This document shows, piece by piece, positions 24,533-36,891 of a stretch of DNA of 64,000 nt (its first letter is position 1; every line of letters begins with the position of its first letter). The translations under genes and the position numbers were made by a program. The notes under the pieces were generated by a model. It was not told the origin of the DNA, searched no databases, and worked only from the letters and a program-made list of their open reading frames with translations. This stretch comes from Allocoleopsis franciscana PCC 7113 (GTDB taxonomy: Bacteria > Cyanobacteriota > Cyanobacteriia > Cyanobacteriales > Coleofasciculaceae): positions 1,339,501 through 1,403,500 of the forward strand of contig NC_019738.1 of assembly GCF_000317515.1 (NCBI RefSeq), read 5' to 3'.

Positions 24533-24565
24533 AAAAAAAAATAGAGAGTCGCAAAAGTGACTCTC
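24533..24565 (-). terminator. intrinsic terminator after topA / small RNA copy A
   Basis: On the minus strand a 9-bp stem with a TTTT loop (24544-24565, with one G-U pair) precedes a run of nine T interrupted only by TA at its start. It ends topA transcription and that of the putative small RNA. Confidence 0.8.
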
Positions 24566-24626
24566 AATTATCAGGGTGCATCTACTAACCTTAGTATTAC
24601 ACTTAGGGGTGAGGGGTGTCACCCCC
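24533..24626 (-). ncRNA. putative small RNA, copy A (94-nt duplicated element)
   Basis: Read on the minus strand the element starts with a GGGGTGACACCCC hairpin (24613-24625), has a conserved single block with the palindrome TACTAAGGTTAGTA, and ends with a strong hairpin (GAGAGTCAC TTTT GCGACTCTC) followed by nine T, an intrinsic terminator. The middle 29 nt (24570-24598) are identical to copy B at 41984-42012. It begins about 40 bp after the topA stop codon on the same strand, so it could be a free transcript or a processed 3' end of topA mRNA. The family is not recognised. Confidence 0.5.
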
Positions 24627-24667
24627 TATTTATGAAGAAGCGATGAACTTTGACCAGAGCTAATTCA

Positions 24668-27340
24668 TCATTTCTTCTTCGTGCTCGTCGAAGCGGTTGT
24701 TTTTTTCTTCGTCGTCTTAGTGCCGGAAGATGTCCCCGTTGACTTACTCTTCGTTGAGCTGGTGGACTTGCGCGACTTGCTACCTGATTTCTTCGTAGAC
24801 TCCTTCGCGGATAAAAGCTCAACTGCCGCTTCCATCGTCATCGTTTCCACCGATTGCCCTTCTGGCAGAGAAACATTTGTCTTCCCATGCTTCACATAGG
24901 GGCCATAGGGGCCATCATAAATATTCACGGGTTCATCATCCTTGGGATGGGCACCCAGTTCTCGTAACGCCTTCTTGGTTTTGCCTGCACCAGCGCGTCC
25001 CTTCTTCGGTTCTGACAATAACTCTAATGCACGTTCTAGAGTAATTGTCAATACATTGTCATGGGATTTGAGCGATCGATAGTCTTTCCCCTCCTTGCCT
25101 TGGTCATGAACCACATAAGGGCCAAACCGTCCCAAACTGGCCTGAATTTTCCCCCCTGTCGCAGGATGGGCACCTAAAGTACGGGGCAGAGCCAAAAGAC
25201 CCAAAGCCATCTCCAAGGTCACATCCTCAATATTCACGCCCTTAGGTAAAGAAGCCTGTTTCGGCTTTTTGTTCTCCTCAGACACATCCCCCAATCGCAC
25301 ATAAGGGCCATAGGGGCCTCTCAAAACGTAAATCGGCTCACCCGTTTCTGGATGAAGTCCGACTTTATCCGGCCCTTCTGTTTTCTGCCGCAGCAGTATC
25401 TCTACTTGCTCAGGGTCAAGTTCGGCTGGCGTCAAGTCTTTGGGGATCGATGCCGTCACAACTCCATCGCCATTCTCGGCTTCGATGTAAGCACCAAACT
25501 TCCCGATCCGGACTTTCGCCACCAGGTTCTCCAGTTCAACGGTGCGGGCTTGATTGGGGTCAATCTGGCTTTCTTGTTCTTTAACCTGCGTCTCCAGCCC
25601 TTTCTCTCCTAAATAGAATTCCCGCAGGTAAGGTAGCCAATCCGCTTCCCCATTGGAAATTTCGTCAAGGGTTTGCTCCATTTTCGAGGTGAAACTGGTA
25701 TCCACCAGGTTGGGAAAATACTTTTCGAGTAAGCTGGTGACGGCAAAAGCAGTAAAGGTGGGCACTAAGGCGTTGCCGTTCATTTGGGCATAGCCTTTGT
25801 CCTGGATAGTGTCAATAATGCTGGCGTAGGTACTGGGACGCCCAATTCCTTCACTTTCCAGCATTTTCACCAAAGAGGCTTCGGTATAGCGGGCGGGAGG
25901 CTGGGTTTCATGACCATCCGCTTCGAGTTCACGGCAGTTAGGATGGTCGCCTACTTTGAGCGGTGGCAAAATCACTTCCTGGTCTTCTAACGCCGCTTCA
26001 GGGTCATCAGAGCCTTCAACGTAGGCACGTAAGTAACCGGGGAAGTCGATGCGCTTCCCACTCGAACGAAAACCCGCATCTTCAACTTGTAGCTGAACGG
26101 TGATTTGGGTTTGCCGGGAGTCCGCCATTTGGCAAGCCACCGTGCGCTTCCAAATCAGGTCATAGAGAGCAAGTTCTCGACCCCCCAAGCCGGTTTCTTT
26201 GGGAGTCCGGAACGTGCTACCTGCGGGGCGAATCGCTTCGTGGGCTTCTTGAGCGCCTTTGCTTTTGGTGGCGTACTGGCGGGGTTTGGGGCTGAGGTAT
26301 TGTTGACCGTACTTTTGCTCGACACAACTCCGTGCGGCGGCGATCGCTTGTTCGGATAAATGCACCGAGTCTGTCCGCATGTAGGTAATATACCCTTGTT
26401 CATACAGACTTTGAGCCGTTCGCATGGTGTCACGCGCCGACAAACGAAGTTTGCGGTTGGCTTCCTGTTGTAGGGTCGAAGTCGTAAACGGTGCCGAGGG
26501 TTTGCGGGTGACGGGACGTTCTTCTAAATCCGCTACCGTCCAGGTTTTATCCAGTAAGCGTTCTCGCAGTTCTCTGGCTTCGGCTTCACTGAGTAATCGA
26601 ACCTGCCGACCGGCGATAATTTGACCCGTGTTGGGGTCGAAATCAGCACCTGTTGCCACCTTCACACCACCGACGGTGACGAGTCGGGAATCAAAGGGAG
26701 TTTTACTCTGCTCTAAAATCGCCTTCAAGTCCCAGTAACTTCCCTGACGGAACGCTCGACGCTGGCGTTCTCTATTTACCAATAGGCGCACGGATACCGA
26801 CTGGACGCGACCGGCAGACAATCCCCAAGCAATTTTCTTCCACAGCAGAGGAGAGAGGGTGTAACCCACCAATCGGTCTAAAATCCGTCGGGTTTCTTGA
26901 GCGTGAACCAGTTGTTCATCAATATTACGGCAGTTTTTCAGCGCTTTCTTAATCGCTTCCTGGGTGATCTCATGAAACACCATCCGCTTCGTGGGGACTT
27001 TCGGCTTGAGCACTTGCAGCAAATGCCAACTGATGCTTTCCCCTTCCCGGTCTTCGTCTGTCGCCAGGACAAGCTCTGTCGCGTCTTTCAGGGCGTCTTT
27101 GAGCTGCTGAACAACTTTCTTTTTATCTTTGGGAATGACGTATATCGGTTCAAAGTTAGCTTCTACATTCACTCCCAACTGCGCCCATTTTTCTTCTTTC
27201 ATGGCAGCGGGAATTTCCGTGGCGGACTGAGGCAGATCGCGCACATGCCCCATCGATGCCTCAACGCGATAGTCAGAGGGCAAGTAATTGCGGATGGTAC
27301 GTGCTTTAGTGGGAGATTCAACGATAACAAGGGTTGACAT
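24668..27340 (-). CDS. topA: DNA topoisomerase I
   Basis: TopA relaxes negative supercoils through a single-strand break and a tyrosine link to DNA. The TOPRIM domain opens the protein ([20 protein letters not shown]) and has the acidic [10 protein letters not shown]. The active-site tyrosine lies in [10 protein letters not shown] (Tyr about 320). [14 protein letters not shown] and the later repeats [20 protein letters not shown] and [10 protein letters not shown] belong to the C-terminal topoisomerase repeats seen in cyanobacterial and actinobacterial enzymes. The last 45 residues are a Lys/Ser/Thr-rich tail, probably disordered and DNA-binding. No zinc-finger cysteines are visible. The 890-aa length is normal for the group. 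Confidence 0.97.
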   Translation of the reverse strand: MSTLVIVESPTKARTIRNYLPSDYRVEASMGHVRDLPQSATEIPAAMKEEKWAQLGVNVEANFEPIYVIPKDKKKVVQQLKDALKDATELVLATDEDREGESISWHLLQVLKPKVPTKRMVFHEITQEAIKKALKNCRNIDEQLVHAQETRRILDRLVGYTLSPLLWKKIAWGLSAGRVQSVSVRLLVNRERQRRAFRQGSYWDLKAILEQSKTPFDSRLVTVGGVKVATGADFDPNTGQIIAGRQVRLLSEAEARELRERLLDKTWTVADLEERPVTRKPSAPFTTSTLQQEANRKLRLSARDTMRTAQSLYEQGYITYMRTDSVHLSEQAIAAARSCVEQKYGQQYLSPKPRQYATKSKGAQEAHEAIRPAGSTFRTPKETGLGGRELALYDLIWKRTVACQMADSRQTQITVQLQVEDAGFRSSGKRIDFPGYLRAYVEGSDDPEAALEDQEVILPPLKVGDHPNCRELEADGHETQPPARYTEASLVKMLESEGIGRPSTYASIIDTIQDKGYAQMNGNALVPTFTAFAVTSLLEKYFPNLVDTSFTSKMEQTLDEISNGEADWLPYLREFYLGEKGLETQVKEQESQIDPNQARTVELENLVAKVRIGKFGAYIEAENGDGVVTASIPKDLTPAELDPEQVEILLRQKTEGPDKVGLHPETGEPIYVLRGPYGPYVRLGDVSEENKKPKQASLPKGVNIEDVTLEMALGLLALPRTLGAHPATGGKIQASLGRFGPYVVHDQGKEGKDYRSLKSHDNVLTITLERALELLSEPKKGRAGAGKTKKALRELGAHPKDDEPVNIYDGPYGPYVKHGKTNVSLPEGQSVETMTMEAAVELLSAKESTKKSGSKSRKSTSSTKSKSTGTSSGTKTTKKKTTASTSTKKK

Positions 27341-27794
27341 AGCAACTTTTGGAAAAATAGCGGCTGGCTAAACAGTCAAATTGGATGAAGAGGGGGCGAA
27401 ATGTCAAGAGGGCTGATTCAAAACGATGTTCAGAGCCTGATCAACGAGAAGCGTCAGCACAGCGATTCCGCCCTGAGAATCGCCAGCCCTATTGCTAAAT
27501 GTAGCTTGAGCTCCTTGTCTCTACTTATAGCCGATATCAACGGCGACCCCCATCTCTGGGGATGGTGCCAGAATAAATGCCAAGCTCACTCAAGCGTGAA
27601 TCCTGGCTTGGAGCTTGGAGCTTTCCTGGGAAGATAAATTCATGCAACTCATTCAACAAGGCGATGTGTTTTACTATCTTTAGCACAGATTGTTAGTACA
27701 GTGGCTCCGTCAGAGGTCGGCTTCCCGCCCCTTTCTAGGAGCGTTAACATGAGAAACTGCCGAGAATTTTTCTGCTCGAAACATTAAATGCCTC
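27341..27794. other. intergenic region, nothing recognised
   Basis: About 450 bp between topA (its promoter side) and the end of the giant kinase gene. A 78-codon plus-strand frame has no ribosome binding site and no protein-like pattern. I see no repeat or RNA. Confidence 0.5.
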
Positions 27795-30700
27795 CTAAAA
27801 TTGTTTGAGAAATTCTCGAATTTGTTTTCCTTTAAACTCTTTAGCTAGTTCACGGAGGTGGGTCGCAAATGGTACCCATTGCGGATCTAATTCTTCCAAT
27901 TGAGTCGCCCGCTTAGCCAGTCCTCTGAGGTCACCCCTCCTCGCCATATCGAGTAAGGCAGCGACTTCTGGGGCAGGTGGAACAATGAATTGTGATTGTG
28001 AAATTTGAGATTGGGGATGAACCTCCTGTTGTTCTGGGCTATCGTTTGTTGTCTCTTCGTAAATCCATTCCAGTCCCAAATGAAGGCGTAATTTTTCTAA
28101 AAGCTCCGCTTCCCGAATTGGCTTGGGGAGAAAATCATCACAACCCACTTCCTGACTTTGCTGGCGATCGAAATTAAATACGCTAGCAGAGATGGCAATC
28201 ACTACTATATCTTTAAACTCTGGTAACGTCCTAAGGCGACGGGTCGCTTCAAACCCGTCCATCACAGGCATCACCAAATCCATAAATATTACATCAGGTT
28301 TAATCTCATGGGCTTTATTAAGAGCGTCTAAGCCATTGCTAACTTCAAACAGTTCAAACCCTAAAGGTTCTAGTATATTGACGAGGACAGAGCGGTTCAT
28401 CCACTTGTCATCAACGACTAAAACTTTGCGTTTATTACCTTTGAAAGCACTAATAGTCCGTTCCAAATCCTTAGCGAGATTATCTCTGAAGGCAACCTCC
28501 GTTACATCTAAATCAAACCAGAAAATACTGCCTTTACCTAAGATACTATTGACATTGATTGATGCATTCATCAATTCAATTAATTGACGGCTAATGGCTA
28601 GCCCCAATCCCGTTCCCTCAGTCTTGCGACTTTCCTCTCCCACTTGCTGAAATGGCAAAAAGATTTCTTCTAATTGCTGTTGTGCAATGCCGATGCCTGT
28701 ATCTTCTACCTGAAACCGCAGTTTCCCTTCCTGATACCCTACTTTGAACGTGACACTTCCTTTTTCCGTAAACTTGACAGCATTGCCCAGTAAGTTGATC
28801 AAAACTTGGCGCAACCGTTTTTCATCAGCTTGGATAGCTTGGGGAAGTGGGGAAAGAGTTTCGTAAATTAACTCGATACCCTTTTGCTCGGCACGGATAC
28901 GGCAGATTTCATAAATGCCATTAATAAATTCAGGAAAGTGAAATTCTTTGGGGTAAAGCTCCAATTTTCGAGCTTCAATTTTAGAGAGGTCTAAAATATC
29001 GTTGATCAGCGTCAGCAGATGTTCGCCGCACTGATGAATGATACCAATACCATTCTTTTGCTGTTCCGTTAAATTTTTATACTTTTTAAAGATTTGAGTG
29101 TAACCCAATATGCCATTGAGCGGAGTTCGGAGTTCGTGGCTCATATTAGCCAGGAATTCACTCTTGGCACGGTTGGCAGCTTCGGCGGCTTCTTCAGCTC
29201 GCTGGCGTTCGTGAATTTCTTGTTGCAGCCGTATATTGTTTTCCTGTAACTCTAAGGTGCGCTGTTCTACTTTAGTTTCCAAGTTTTGGAGAGCTTCTTC
29301 CAAATCTGTATAAAGGCTCGCATTTTCTATGGAGATTGCGGCTTGTGATGATAAAAGTGTTAATACTTCTAATCGGTCAGAAGTGAAGGCATCAGTGATT
29401 AAATTATTTTCTAAATAAAGAATACCGATGAGTTTACCTTGATGGATTAGTGGTGTACATAAAACTGATTTTGGTTGGTTGCTAAGGATGTAAATGTCTT
29501 TACTAAAGATGCTGGAAGCAGATGCATTTTTTAAAACTACATCTTTATGAGTTCTTTCTACATAATTAATGATAGATATAGGTAAATGATTGCCGTCGCC
29601 CACTGGAATTGATCGCAATAATATAACATCATTTTGTTCAAGGTCTATTTGTGCCTCTATAAAAAGCTGACCTGATTTATTTAAAATCAAAATTCCTTTT
29701 TCAGCACCAGCATTCTCAATAGCAATCCCTATTAATTGACTGAGCAAATTACTCAAAACTATTTCACCAGAAATAGCTTGAGAGGCTTTGATAACAGTAG
29801 CTAAGTCTAAGCTGGTACTAGTTCTAGACTGACTGGTAGTACTAGGAGAATTGGTTGTTTGGTTGACTGTAGTTTGGGTTCTGTTTCTGGCTGAGGTTCT
29901 AGGCAGCAATTGGGGATATTTTTCTTCTAAATCTTCAACTTTACGTTGAGCACCCCAAACTTGGTAGGCATAATGAGCCTTTTGCATATAAAGTTGGGCG
30001 ATGGTTTCTTTACCCCATGATAGATAAAACTTGGCAGCGAGTTCATTCGCGAGGGCTTCTTCGTTGATGTACTCATTTTCTTTCGCAAGGGCAATGGCTT
30101 TATCATACATTTCCATTGCCTCTACTTTTTCTCCTAAAACTCGATGTCGTTCTGCCTCAACGAGATAAAATTTATGTAAAAAATTCATCGGGGCATGATG
30201 CGCCCATTTTTGCATTTTTTCTTGATTAGCTTGTACTCTATCAAGAATGCATTGTTGTTGCGACTTCGCCGCCGCTTCGCTAACAGACTGTGAAGCCTCG
30301 GAATACATAGCGAAGCGAACCAGAGAATCATAAAAATAAAAGATAACAACTGTTAGTTGCCCTACGGATGCGCCGAAAGAACTTTCTATTTGAGGAATAA
30401 TCTTCAGCGCTTCTGGGTAATCTTCAAACTCATAATAAAGCACCAGTTTGTGCAAGGATAGGTAATGAATTGCTAGTTGATCGTTAGTTTGCTGATGGAG
30501 CAGCAGCATTTTCTCTTCGTCGTAGGCTTCTCCTTTTAGCTGGCATCGATTTGAGGCTCTTCCCAGCATGTTTAAGACAGTTTGCCAACAGATTTTTGTA
30601 TTATTGAGAGCTGTTTCCTGGCTAATGTTTTGAATTGCATCTGTATAAGTTGCAATGTCTCGTTCGAGTTGCGTTAGTGGCTGACCAACAAAAAACGAGT

Positions 30701-33700
30701 AATGGCTCCACACCATGATGGCGTAGCCAGCATACTCTAAATCTCCGGTTTCCAGCCCAGTAGAGAAAACCGACAGAAAAGAAGCTAAGGTATTCTTGGC
30801 ATGTTCTTTCCAATGTTGAACGCCAGAAGTCACTAAATGACAGGTCTTAGCTTCAATTTCTTTGGCATTTAACTTTGATACTAGACGTAGCGCCAATTGA
30901 CCGAACTCATATCCCCGCTCAATATCCCCTATAGCTCCACACAGAAGCAGACTATATACGGCATAGGCAAAAGGAGACACCGCAGCATTGCCATATTGAA
31001 CCGATAAATTGACCTGTTTGCACACCGTTAAAGGCACCAGTGAGGACACTGTAGAATAGCAAGCAGAAAATATACTTGATAGAATTCTGATCACCGCGAG
31101 TTGTTGCGGATTAGTCATTTCAGGAAGATCGATTAAATCCTTAATCCTCGTTGTGCTCAAAATTGTCGCCGTCTCTCCCAGCGCTTGTCCAATATCAGAT
31201 GGATTTGGTGAATTGGGAAACTCTATTCCCAATTGCTTTAACACTAGCAGTCCCGTATTCAGTGCTTCCAGCAGCTTGTTCTGTCCCATATAAGCTTGAA
31301 TCTGAACTTCGTACACTTTTACAGTGTCCAATAGAGTTTTGGCACAGTTTTGCACGATTTGGGCTAGTCTCTGCATTGCTTCAAAGTCACCATTCAGAAA
31401 TGCTGCCTCTGCTGCTTCAGTATGCAGCGATAATATTAGTTCGTACTCCGTATCCCAACTGAAATCTGCTAACAGTGCCAAACCCGCTTGCAAATATTTG
31501 GTAGCGGCAGCATGAGCCGATGCTGCTTTGGCTTTCTGTCCAGCCATTAAGTTAAGTTTGGCGATTTCAGTTCGTTCGGATTCATCGCTAATTAGTTCAA
31601 TTCCCAAGTTTAGATGATCGACAATTTCAAATATTTTTTCTAGCAGTGCCTCTGATTCAGTGTTTTGCCAGAGTAAACGACCAATTTGCAAATGAGTTGC
31701 TTGTTTAAATTGTTCATCAATGAGAGCATAAGCGGCTTGTTGCACGCGGTCATGGAGAAACTTAAATTCCAGGCTAACTAGATGTGTATCGATGATGTCT
31801 TCCGGTAGGCTTTTTAAGCCAGAAATAGGTAATATTAAGCCTTCCTGAATTGCTCCCCAAAGATGGCGATACGCTACCGCTGCCGACCGCTTGTAGATAA
31901 TCGAGAGAGTTTGTAAGTCAAAGGTGTTGCCAACACAAGCCGCCAACTGCAAAACCTGCTGTGTAGAGTCAGGCAGTTTTCGCAACTTCCGAATCATCAA
32001 CTCTACAACATTACCAGTAATACCCATCGCCTCAATGTTTGAGATATCCCATTGCCAAAAAGCTTGGCTGTCTTGGGACGGAGGGGTAAACGTTAACAGG
32101 TTTTCCTGATACAGAGTTTTGAGAAATTGATTAACAAAGAAAGGATTGCCAGAAGTTTTCCTGATTACTAATTCGGCTAAGGGTTTGACGGTAAGGGTAT
32201 TACTGTGTAGTGTGTCAGCAATTAGATTCCTAATATGGTCAAGTGCTAAGGGGGCTAAGATGATGTTATTAATAATGACACCTTGGGAACGAAGCGACTC
32301 AAGAGTAATCATTAAGGGATGCGCCCGATTAACTTCGTTATCTCGATACGCTCCAATGAAGAATAAATAGCCCGTTTCTGCATCTGTCATTATCACTTCT
32401 AGTAACTTCAGCGTTGCAGAATCAGTCCATTGCAAATCATCTAAAAAGATAACTAAAGGATGCTCTTGTGAGCAGAATACGCGGATGAAGTTTTGAAATA
32501 CTAAATTAAAACGGTTCTGTGCTTCGGTTGGCGCTAGTTCTGGAGCGGCTGGCTGCTTACCAATAATGAGTTCTACTTCCGGAACTACATCAATAATGAC
32601 TTGTGCATTTGTCCCAAGAACAGCTAAAATCTTTTCTCTCCATTGAGCGATTTGTGCTTCACTTTCAGTTAGTAGTTGCTTTACTAATGATTGAAAAGTA
32701 TCGATGAGAGCCGAGTAAGGAATATTACGTTGAAATTGGTCAAACTTACCGGAAATGAAGTAGCCCCGTGCCGCGACAATTGGTTTGTGAATTTCATTCA
32801 CTAAAGAAGATTTACCAATTCCGGAGTAGCCGGAAACAAGCATCATCTCAACCCCTCTTTGTTTTTGTGAGGGGTTACTGACTCGCTCAAAGGCATCCAT
32901 CAACAGACTAACTTCCTGTTCGCGTCCATACAGTTTCTGCGGAATATAAAATTGGCTAAATAAATCCAACTCTCCCACCTTAAAACGAGAAATCTCACCA
33001 GATGTTTGCAGCATCTTTAGACAAATCTCCAAATCAGCTTTAAGACCTAGCGCACTCTGATAGCGCTCTTCTGCTGTCTTGGCAAGTAATTTCATCACAA
33101 TCTCAGACAGCACCTCTGGAATTTCTGAATTTATAAGGTGGGGAGGTACTGGTGTTTTAGCAATATGACAGTGGACTAATTCCAGGGGGTCAGTTACTTC
33201 AAAGGGTAGGTGTCCCGTCAGCATTTCATAACAGGTAACGCCTAAAGAATAAAAGTCAGTTCGATAGTCAATTGAGCGATTCATCCTTCCCGTTTGTTCC
33301 GGCGACATGTAGGCAAGAGTCCCTTCAAGTACATTGGGATTAATTACGGTCTGATTTTCTTTCGACAAACAGGATGAAATGCTAAAATCTATAATATAAA
33401 CTTGACTTGTTTTAGCATTAATTAAAATATTGTGGGGCTTGATATCTTTATGAATAATGTTATTTTGATGAAGTTGAGCTAGGGTTGAAGCTAACTGAAT
33501 AGCAATTTGTAAAAAAAGGCTTAAGTCTAAACTTTTATCTGCAATCAAATTTTTCAGGGATTCTCCCCCCAAATCTGACAAAATTAATGCCAGCCCATTT
33601 TGATAGTTTTCTAACCCTAAGGGTTTAACAATTCCTTCTATCTCCAGGGATTGTAGTATTTGATACTCATGTCTTAATCGAGTTAGCTGTTCTAGAGTCG

Positions 33701-33830
33701 GATACTCAGCTTTGAGAGTTTTAATAATGACCGAAACTTGCTCTGACTCCCTGGAAGCCCGATAAACACAAGTAGTGGTACCTTCATAAAGGGTTTCGAG
33801 TAGATTGTAACCAACAATGGTGATACTCAT
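27795..33830 (-). CDS. giant Ser/Thr kinase - AAA ATPase - GAF - hybrid histidine kinase
   Basis: A 2011-aa signalling protein. Residues about 8-270 are a Ser/Thr kinase ([10 protein letters not shown] with Asp 129; [22 protein letters not shown]). Residues about 300-600 form an AAA-type ATPase ([13 protein letters not shown], Lys 340; [11 protein letters not shown]). About 700-1300 are helical repeats of TPR type. About 1340-1500 is a GAF sensor ([10 protein letters not shown]), followed by a coiled coil, a HisKA domain ([15 protein letters not shown], His 1565), a HATPase ([36 protein letters not shown]), a receiver domain ([18 protein letters not shown], Asp 1851) and a small C-terminal helical domain. 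The architecture is known in cyanobacteria (for example heterocyst-related kinases). The kinase subdomain usually DFG reads DFS, a point to check for activity. Confidence 0.95.
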   Translation of the reverse strand: MSITIVGYNLLETLYEGTTTCVYRASRESEQVSVIIKTLKAEYPTLEQLTRLRHEYQILQSLEIEGIVKPLGLENYQNGLALILSDLGGESLKNLIADKSLDLSLFLQIAIQLASTLAQLHQNNIIHKDIKPHNILINAKTSQVYIIDFSISSCLSKENQTVINPNVLEGTLAYMSPEQTGRMNRSIDYRTDFYSLGVTCYEMLTGHLPFEVTDPLELVHCHIAKTPVPPHLINSEIPEVLSEIVMKLLAKTAEERYQSALGLKADLEICLKMLQTSGEISRFKVGELDLFSQFYIPQKLYGREQEVSLLMDAFERVSNPSQKQRGVEMMLVSGYSGIGKSSLVNEIHKPIVAARGYFISGKFDQFQRNIPYSALIDTFQSLVKQLLTESEAQIAQWREKILAVLGTNAQVIIDVVPEVELIIGKQPAAPELAPTEAQNRFNLVFQNFIRVFCSQEHPLVIFLDDLQWTDSATLKLLEVIMTDAETGYLFFIGAYRDNEVNRAHPLMITLESLRSQGVIINNIILAPLALDHIRNLIADTLHSNTLTVKPLAELVIRKTSGNPFFVNQFLKTLYQENLLTFTPPSQDSQAFWQWDISNIEAMGITGNVVELMIRKLRKLPDSTQQVLQLAACVGNTFDLQTLSIIYKRSAAVAYRHLWGAIQEGLILPISGLKSLPEDIIDTHLVSLEFKFLHDRVQQAAYALIDEQFKQATHLQIGRLLWQNTESEALLEKIFEIVDHLNLGIELISDESERTEIAKLNLMAGQKAKAASAHAAATKYLQAGLALLADFSWDTEYELILSLHTEAAEAAFLNGDFEAMQRLAQIVQNCAKTLLDTVKVYEVQIQAYMGQNKLLEALNTGLLVLKQLGIEFPNSPNPSDIGQALGETATILSTTRIKDLIDLPEMTNPQQLAVIRILSSIFSACYSTVSSLVPLTVCKQVNLSVQYGNAAVSPFAYAVYSLLLCGAIGDIERGYEFGQLALRLVSKLNAKEIEAKTCHLVTSGVQHWKEHAKNTLASFLSVFSTGLETGDLEYAGYAIMVWSHYSFFVGQPLTQLERDIATYTDAIQNISQETALNNTKICWQTVLNMLGRASNRCQLKGEAYDEEKMLLLHQQTNDQLAIHYLSLHKLVLYYEFEDYPEALKIIPQIESSFGASVGQLTVVIFYFYDSLVRFAMYSEASQSVSEAAAKSQQQCILDRVQANQEKMQKWAHHAPMNFLHKFYLVEAERHRVLGEKVEAMEMYDKAIALAKENEYINEEALANELAAKFYLSWGKETIAQLYMQKAHYAYQVWGAQRKVEDLEEKYPQLLPRTSARNRTQTTVNQTTNSPSTTSQSRTSTSLDLATVIKASQAISGEIVLSNLLSQLIGIAIENAGAEKGILILNKSGQLFIEAQIDLEQNDVILLRSIPVGDGNHLPISIINYVERTHKDVVLKNASASSIFSKDIYILSNQPKSVLCTPLIHQGKLIGILYLENNLITDAFTSDRLEVLTLLSSQAAISIENASLYTDLEEALQNLETKVEQRTLELQENNIRLQQEIHERQRAEEAAEAANRAKSEFLANMSHELRTPLNGILGYTQIFKKYKNLTEQQKNGIGIIHQCGEHLLTLINDILDLSKIEARKLELYPKEFHFPEFINGIYEICRIRAEQKGIELIYETLSPLPQAIQADEKRLRQVLINLLGNAVKFTEKGSVTFKVGYQEGKLRFQVEDTGIGIAQQQLEEIFLPFQQVGEESRKTEGTGLGLAISRQLIELMNASINVNSILGKGSIFWFDLDVTEVAFRDNLAKDLERTISAFKGNKRKVLVVDDKWMNRSVLVNILEPLGFELFEVSNGLDALNKAHEIKPDVIFMDLVMPVMDGFEATRRLRTLPEFKDIVVIAISASVFNFDRQQSQEVGCDDFLPKPIREAELLEKLRLHLGLEWIYEETTNDSPEQQEVHPQSQISQSQFIVPPAPEVAALLDMARRGDLRGLAKRATQLEELDPQWVPFATHLRELAKEFKGKQIREFLKQF

Positions 33831-34302
33831 TTTTACCTGGTAAACGGATGAGCTTGATAGGCGTAAGCTATTGGCTTATGCCGATGACAAGTTCTGGCGT
33901 TGCTAATTTAACATGCCGACACCCACTGCGTTTTCCACAGCCATGCAACCTACCTGTAAATCCATGGCCTTTTTAACACTCGCCCACTCAACTCTCCTGC
34001 TTTGAATCCTCCCTGTCTGGCGGGTGTGTTGGAGTGACATATTACTTTCGATTACGAAATTTTACTTTCAGTTACACAAGCGATCTATACCCCAGACAGG
34101 GGGAAAATTTGATGTTATTCCTAAACTTAAAGAAGAAAGCTTGTACCGCGTTCGCTCACCCCCTCACTCTCTGAATGGAAACGCGCTAAAGTATTACTAA
34201 AAGAGTAGGATAAACATGGGTATTATTTAGAGCTTTTCCCCTTTAATTAGCTAAAGATTTCACAGAATAAAATTGGAAAACCATAAAAAACAAGAGGTAT
34301 TA
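33831..34302. other. divergent promoter region between two signalling genes
   Basis: About 470 bp separate the two large sensor genes, which are transcribed away from each other. The DNA is AT-rich near the right gene. A short near-repeat (ATTACTTTCGATTACGAAA and ATTTTACTTTCAGTTACAC) is visible at about 34039-34077 and could be an operator. Nothing else is seen. Confidence 0.45.
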
Positions 34303-36669
34303 ATGAACTTTGAGCCTATAGAAAAAAGTGTCATATTACTTGTCGATGACACCCCCATTAACTTAGAAGTTTTGCTCGATTTGTTAGAGGATTCTGACTT
34401 CAATGTTGTAGTCGCTGAAGATGGAGAAAGTGCGATTGAAATGGCGGAATATGCTCCACCCGACTTGATTTTATTGGACGTACTGATGCCAGGAATGGAC
34501 GGGTTTGAGACTTGCCGTCGATTGAAAGCTAATCAAACCACCCAAGATATTCCTGTAATTTTTATGACTGCCCTGACTGAGAATGTGGATAAGGTCAAAG
34601 GGTTGAATCTTGGGGCAGTGGACTATATCACCAAACCGCTAGAGCATGAAGAAGTTTTAGCCCGCGTAAACATCCACTTGCGCTTGCGGCACCTAACGAA
34701 GAGACTCACAGAACAAAATGAGCAATTACAACAAGAAATCTCTGAGCGCCAGCGAGCACAAGAGGAACGAGAGCAAGCCTTTACAGCACTGCGGCAAAGT
34801 GAATCCCGGTTTAGGCGATTAGTTGAATCTAATATTATTGGGATTATTTGTACAGAACTTAACGGCAGCATCACCGATGCTAACGATGCCTTTCTACAAA
34901 TTGTAGGATACGAGCGCTCCGAACTCCTAAGAGGAAATTTGCGTTGGGACGACATGACTCCCTTAGAATATCGTGATTTGGATGAAAAGGCGATCGCCGA
35001 ATTAATCACTTCTGGAGTTTGTACCCCCTATGAGAAAGAATTTATTCGCTCTGATGGTAGCCACATTCCGATTATGATTGGAGCGGTTCTTTTAGAGGAG
35101 TCTCAACAGAGTGCAGTCGGTTTTGTCCTCGACCTCAGCGAACGTAAGATTGCCGAACAGAAAATCCGCGAACAAGCGGCTCTGCTCGATATCACGACAG
35201 ATGCAATTCTTGTGCGAGATTTAAACAGAAAAATCCGATTTTGGAACGAAGGAGCTGAACGTCTGTACGGATGGAAAGCCCAAGAAGTCATGGGTAAAGA
35301 TGCCCATGAGCTTCTCTATCGACGGGAAACCTTAGATCAACTCGAAGAAAGCTGGAAAAGTCTCGCTGAGTATGGCACGTGGCACAGTGAATTATATCAA
35401 TTTACCAAAGAAGGTAAAGAGATCATTGTTGCCAGCCGGTGGACATTAGTGCGCGATAAAAATGGGCAACCCAAATCCATTCTTACAGTCAACACTGATA
35501 TTACAGAGAAAAAACAACTTGAAGCGCAGTTTCTCCGAACCCAGCGAATGGATAGTCTTGGAACCCTAGCCAGCGGTATTGCTCACGACCTCAACAATGC
35601 GCTGACACCGATGATGATGGCAGCTCAACTTTTGGAATGCAAACTTCCGGATGAACAAAGCCAACAGTGGCTTTCGATCCTAGAAACCAATGTTAAACGT
35701 GCGGCAGATTTAGTCAAACAAGTGCTGTTATTTTCACGAGGAGTTGCGGGTAAGCACACTCCCTTAGAAGTAGGGTACTTAATAAAAGAAATCGAGAAAA
35801 TTGTTAAGCAAACATTTTCCAGAGCGATTGAAATTTGCAGTGAACTCCCTACACAAAACCTTTGGACTATTTCTGGCGATCTGACTCAGCTACACCAAGT
35901 ACTCATGAACCTCTGCGTTAATGCTCGTGATGCTATGCCAGATGGGGGTACCCTCCAGATTTCTGCCAGAAATTTCTGGGTTGATGCCCACTATGCCCAA
36001 ATGAATATTGAGGCTAAGGTTGGTCCCTACATTGTGATTACTGTATCCGATACAGGAACGGGAATTTCCAGAGAAATAATAGATAGAGTTTTTGAGCCAT
36101 TTTTCACGACAAAAGAAATAGGCAAAGGCACAGGACTGGGTCTTTCAACCGCGATTGGTATTATTAAAAGCCACGGCGGTTTTGTCAAAGTATTAAGCAA
36201 AGTGGGAAAAGGTACGCAATTTCAAGTTTACTTACCGGCAACGCCAACAACAAAGACCGATTGTCCCTCAGAAGAACATGAGGAATTACCCAGGGGGCAT
36301 GGAGAATTAATTCTCGTGGTCGATGACGAAGATTCAATTCGTGATATTACTAAAACCTTGCTAGAAACTTATGGCTACAAAGTTTTACTGGCTAGTGACG
36401 GGATTGAAGCAATCGCTCTGTATACACAAAATAAGGAAAAAATTAGTGTTGTGTTGATTGACATGATGATGCCAAATATAGATGGCCCAACGACAATCGG
36501 CGTCTTACAAAAAATTAACTCACAAGTCAAGATTATAGCTATTAGCGGACTTGTATCGAACCATAAGCTCAGTCAATTTCTGGGTAATAGCGTCAAAACC
36601 TTTTTGTCTAAGCCCTACACATCAGATGAATTGTTGAGAAACTTACAACTCGTTCTCAGCATAGACTAG
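34303..36669 (+). CDS. hybrid histidine kinase: REC-PAS-PAS-HisKA-HATPase-REC
   Basis: The ATG at 34303 was preferred to an upstream TTG because AGAGG precedes it. The 788-aa protein starts with a receiver domain (VILLVDDTPINLEVL; LLLDVLMPGMDGFETC, Asp 59), then a coiled coil, two PAS domains (from RRLVESNIIGIICTELNG and from ITTDAILVRDLNRKIRFWNEG), a HisKA (GTLASGIAHDLNNALTP, His 428), a HATPase (NLCVNARDAMPDGG, DTGTGI, GTGLGLSTAIG) and a C-terminal receiver (VVLIDMMMPNIDG, Asp 720). No membrane segment is seen, so it is cytoplasmic. It is divergent from the giant kinase and may act with it; no DNA-binding output domain is present. Confidence 0.95.
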   Translation: MNFEPIEKSVILLVDDTPINLEVLLDLLEDSDFNVVVAEDGESAIEMAEYAPPDLILLDVLMPGMDGFETCRRLKANQTTQDIPVIFMTALTENVDKVKGLNLGAVDYITKPLEHEEVLARVNIHLRLRHLTKRLTEQNEQLQQEISERQRAQEEREQAFTALRQSESRFRRLVESNIIGIICTELNGSITDANDAFLQIVGYERSELLRGNLRWDDMTPLEYRDLDEKAIAELITSGVCTPYEKEFIRSDGSHIPIMIGAVLLEESQQSAVGFVLDLSERKIAEQKIREQAALLDITTDAILVRDLNRKIRFWNEGAERLYGWKAQEVMGKDAHELLYRRETLDQLEESWKSLAEYGTWHSELYQFTKEGKEIIVASRWTLVRDKNGQPKSILTVNTDITEKKQLEAQFLRTQRMDSLGTLASGIAHDLNNALTPMMMAAQLLECKLPDEQSQQWLSILETNVKRAADLVKQVLLFSRGVAGKHTPLEVGYLIKEIEKIVKQTFSRAIEICSELPTQNLWTISGDLTQLHQVLMNLCVNARDAMPDGGTLQISARNFWVDAHYAQMNIEAKVGPYIVITVSDTGTGISREIIDRVFEPFFTTKEIGKGTGLGLSTAIGIIKSHGGFVKVLSKVGKGTQFQVYLPATPTTKTDCPSEEHEELPRGHGELILVVDDEDSIRDITKTLLETYGYKVLLASDGIEAIALYTQNKEKISVVLIDMMMPNIDGPTTIGVLQKINSQVKIIAISGLVSNHKLSQFLGNSVKTFLSKPYTSDELLRNLQLVLSID

Positions 36670-36891
36670 AAAATAGAGTAGATTAAGAGGGAGTTCCATT
36701 GCAAAGCTAAATTTTCTATTCGGAATCAACAACTTCAGAACACTGACAATAATATTGCTACTCCAACACACGAACACCACCTGACACAGCCCTCTAAAAT
36801 AAACTTGGCTGCTCAAGCGATGGCAATCACCGATATGATCAGAAAGTTAATGTTGAGACTAACATCACCATAGACAATACCAATAGAACCT

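Noticed and set aside
27401-27637. 78-codon plus-strand frame after the topA start
   Set aside because: No ribosome binding site or family pattern; probably chance.
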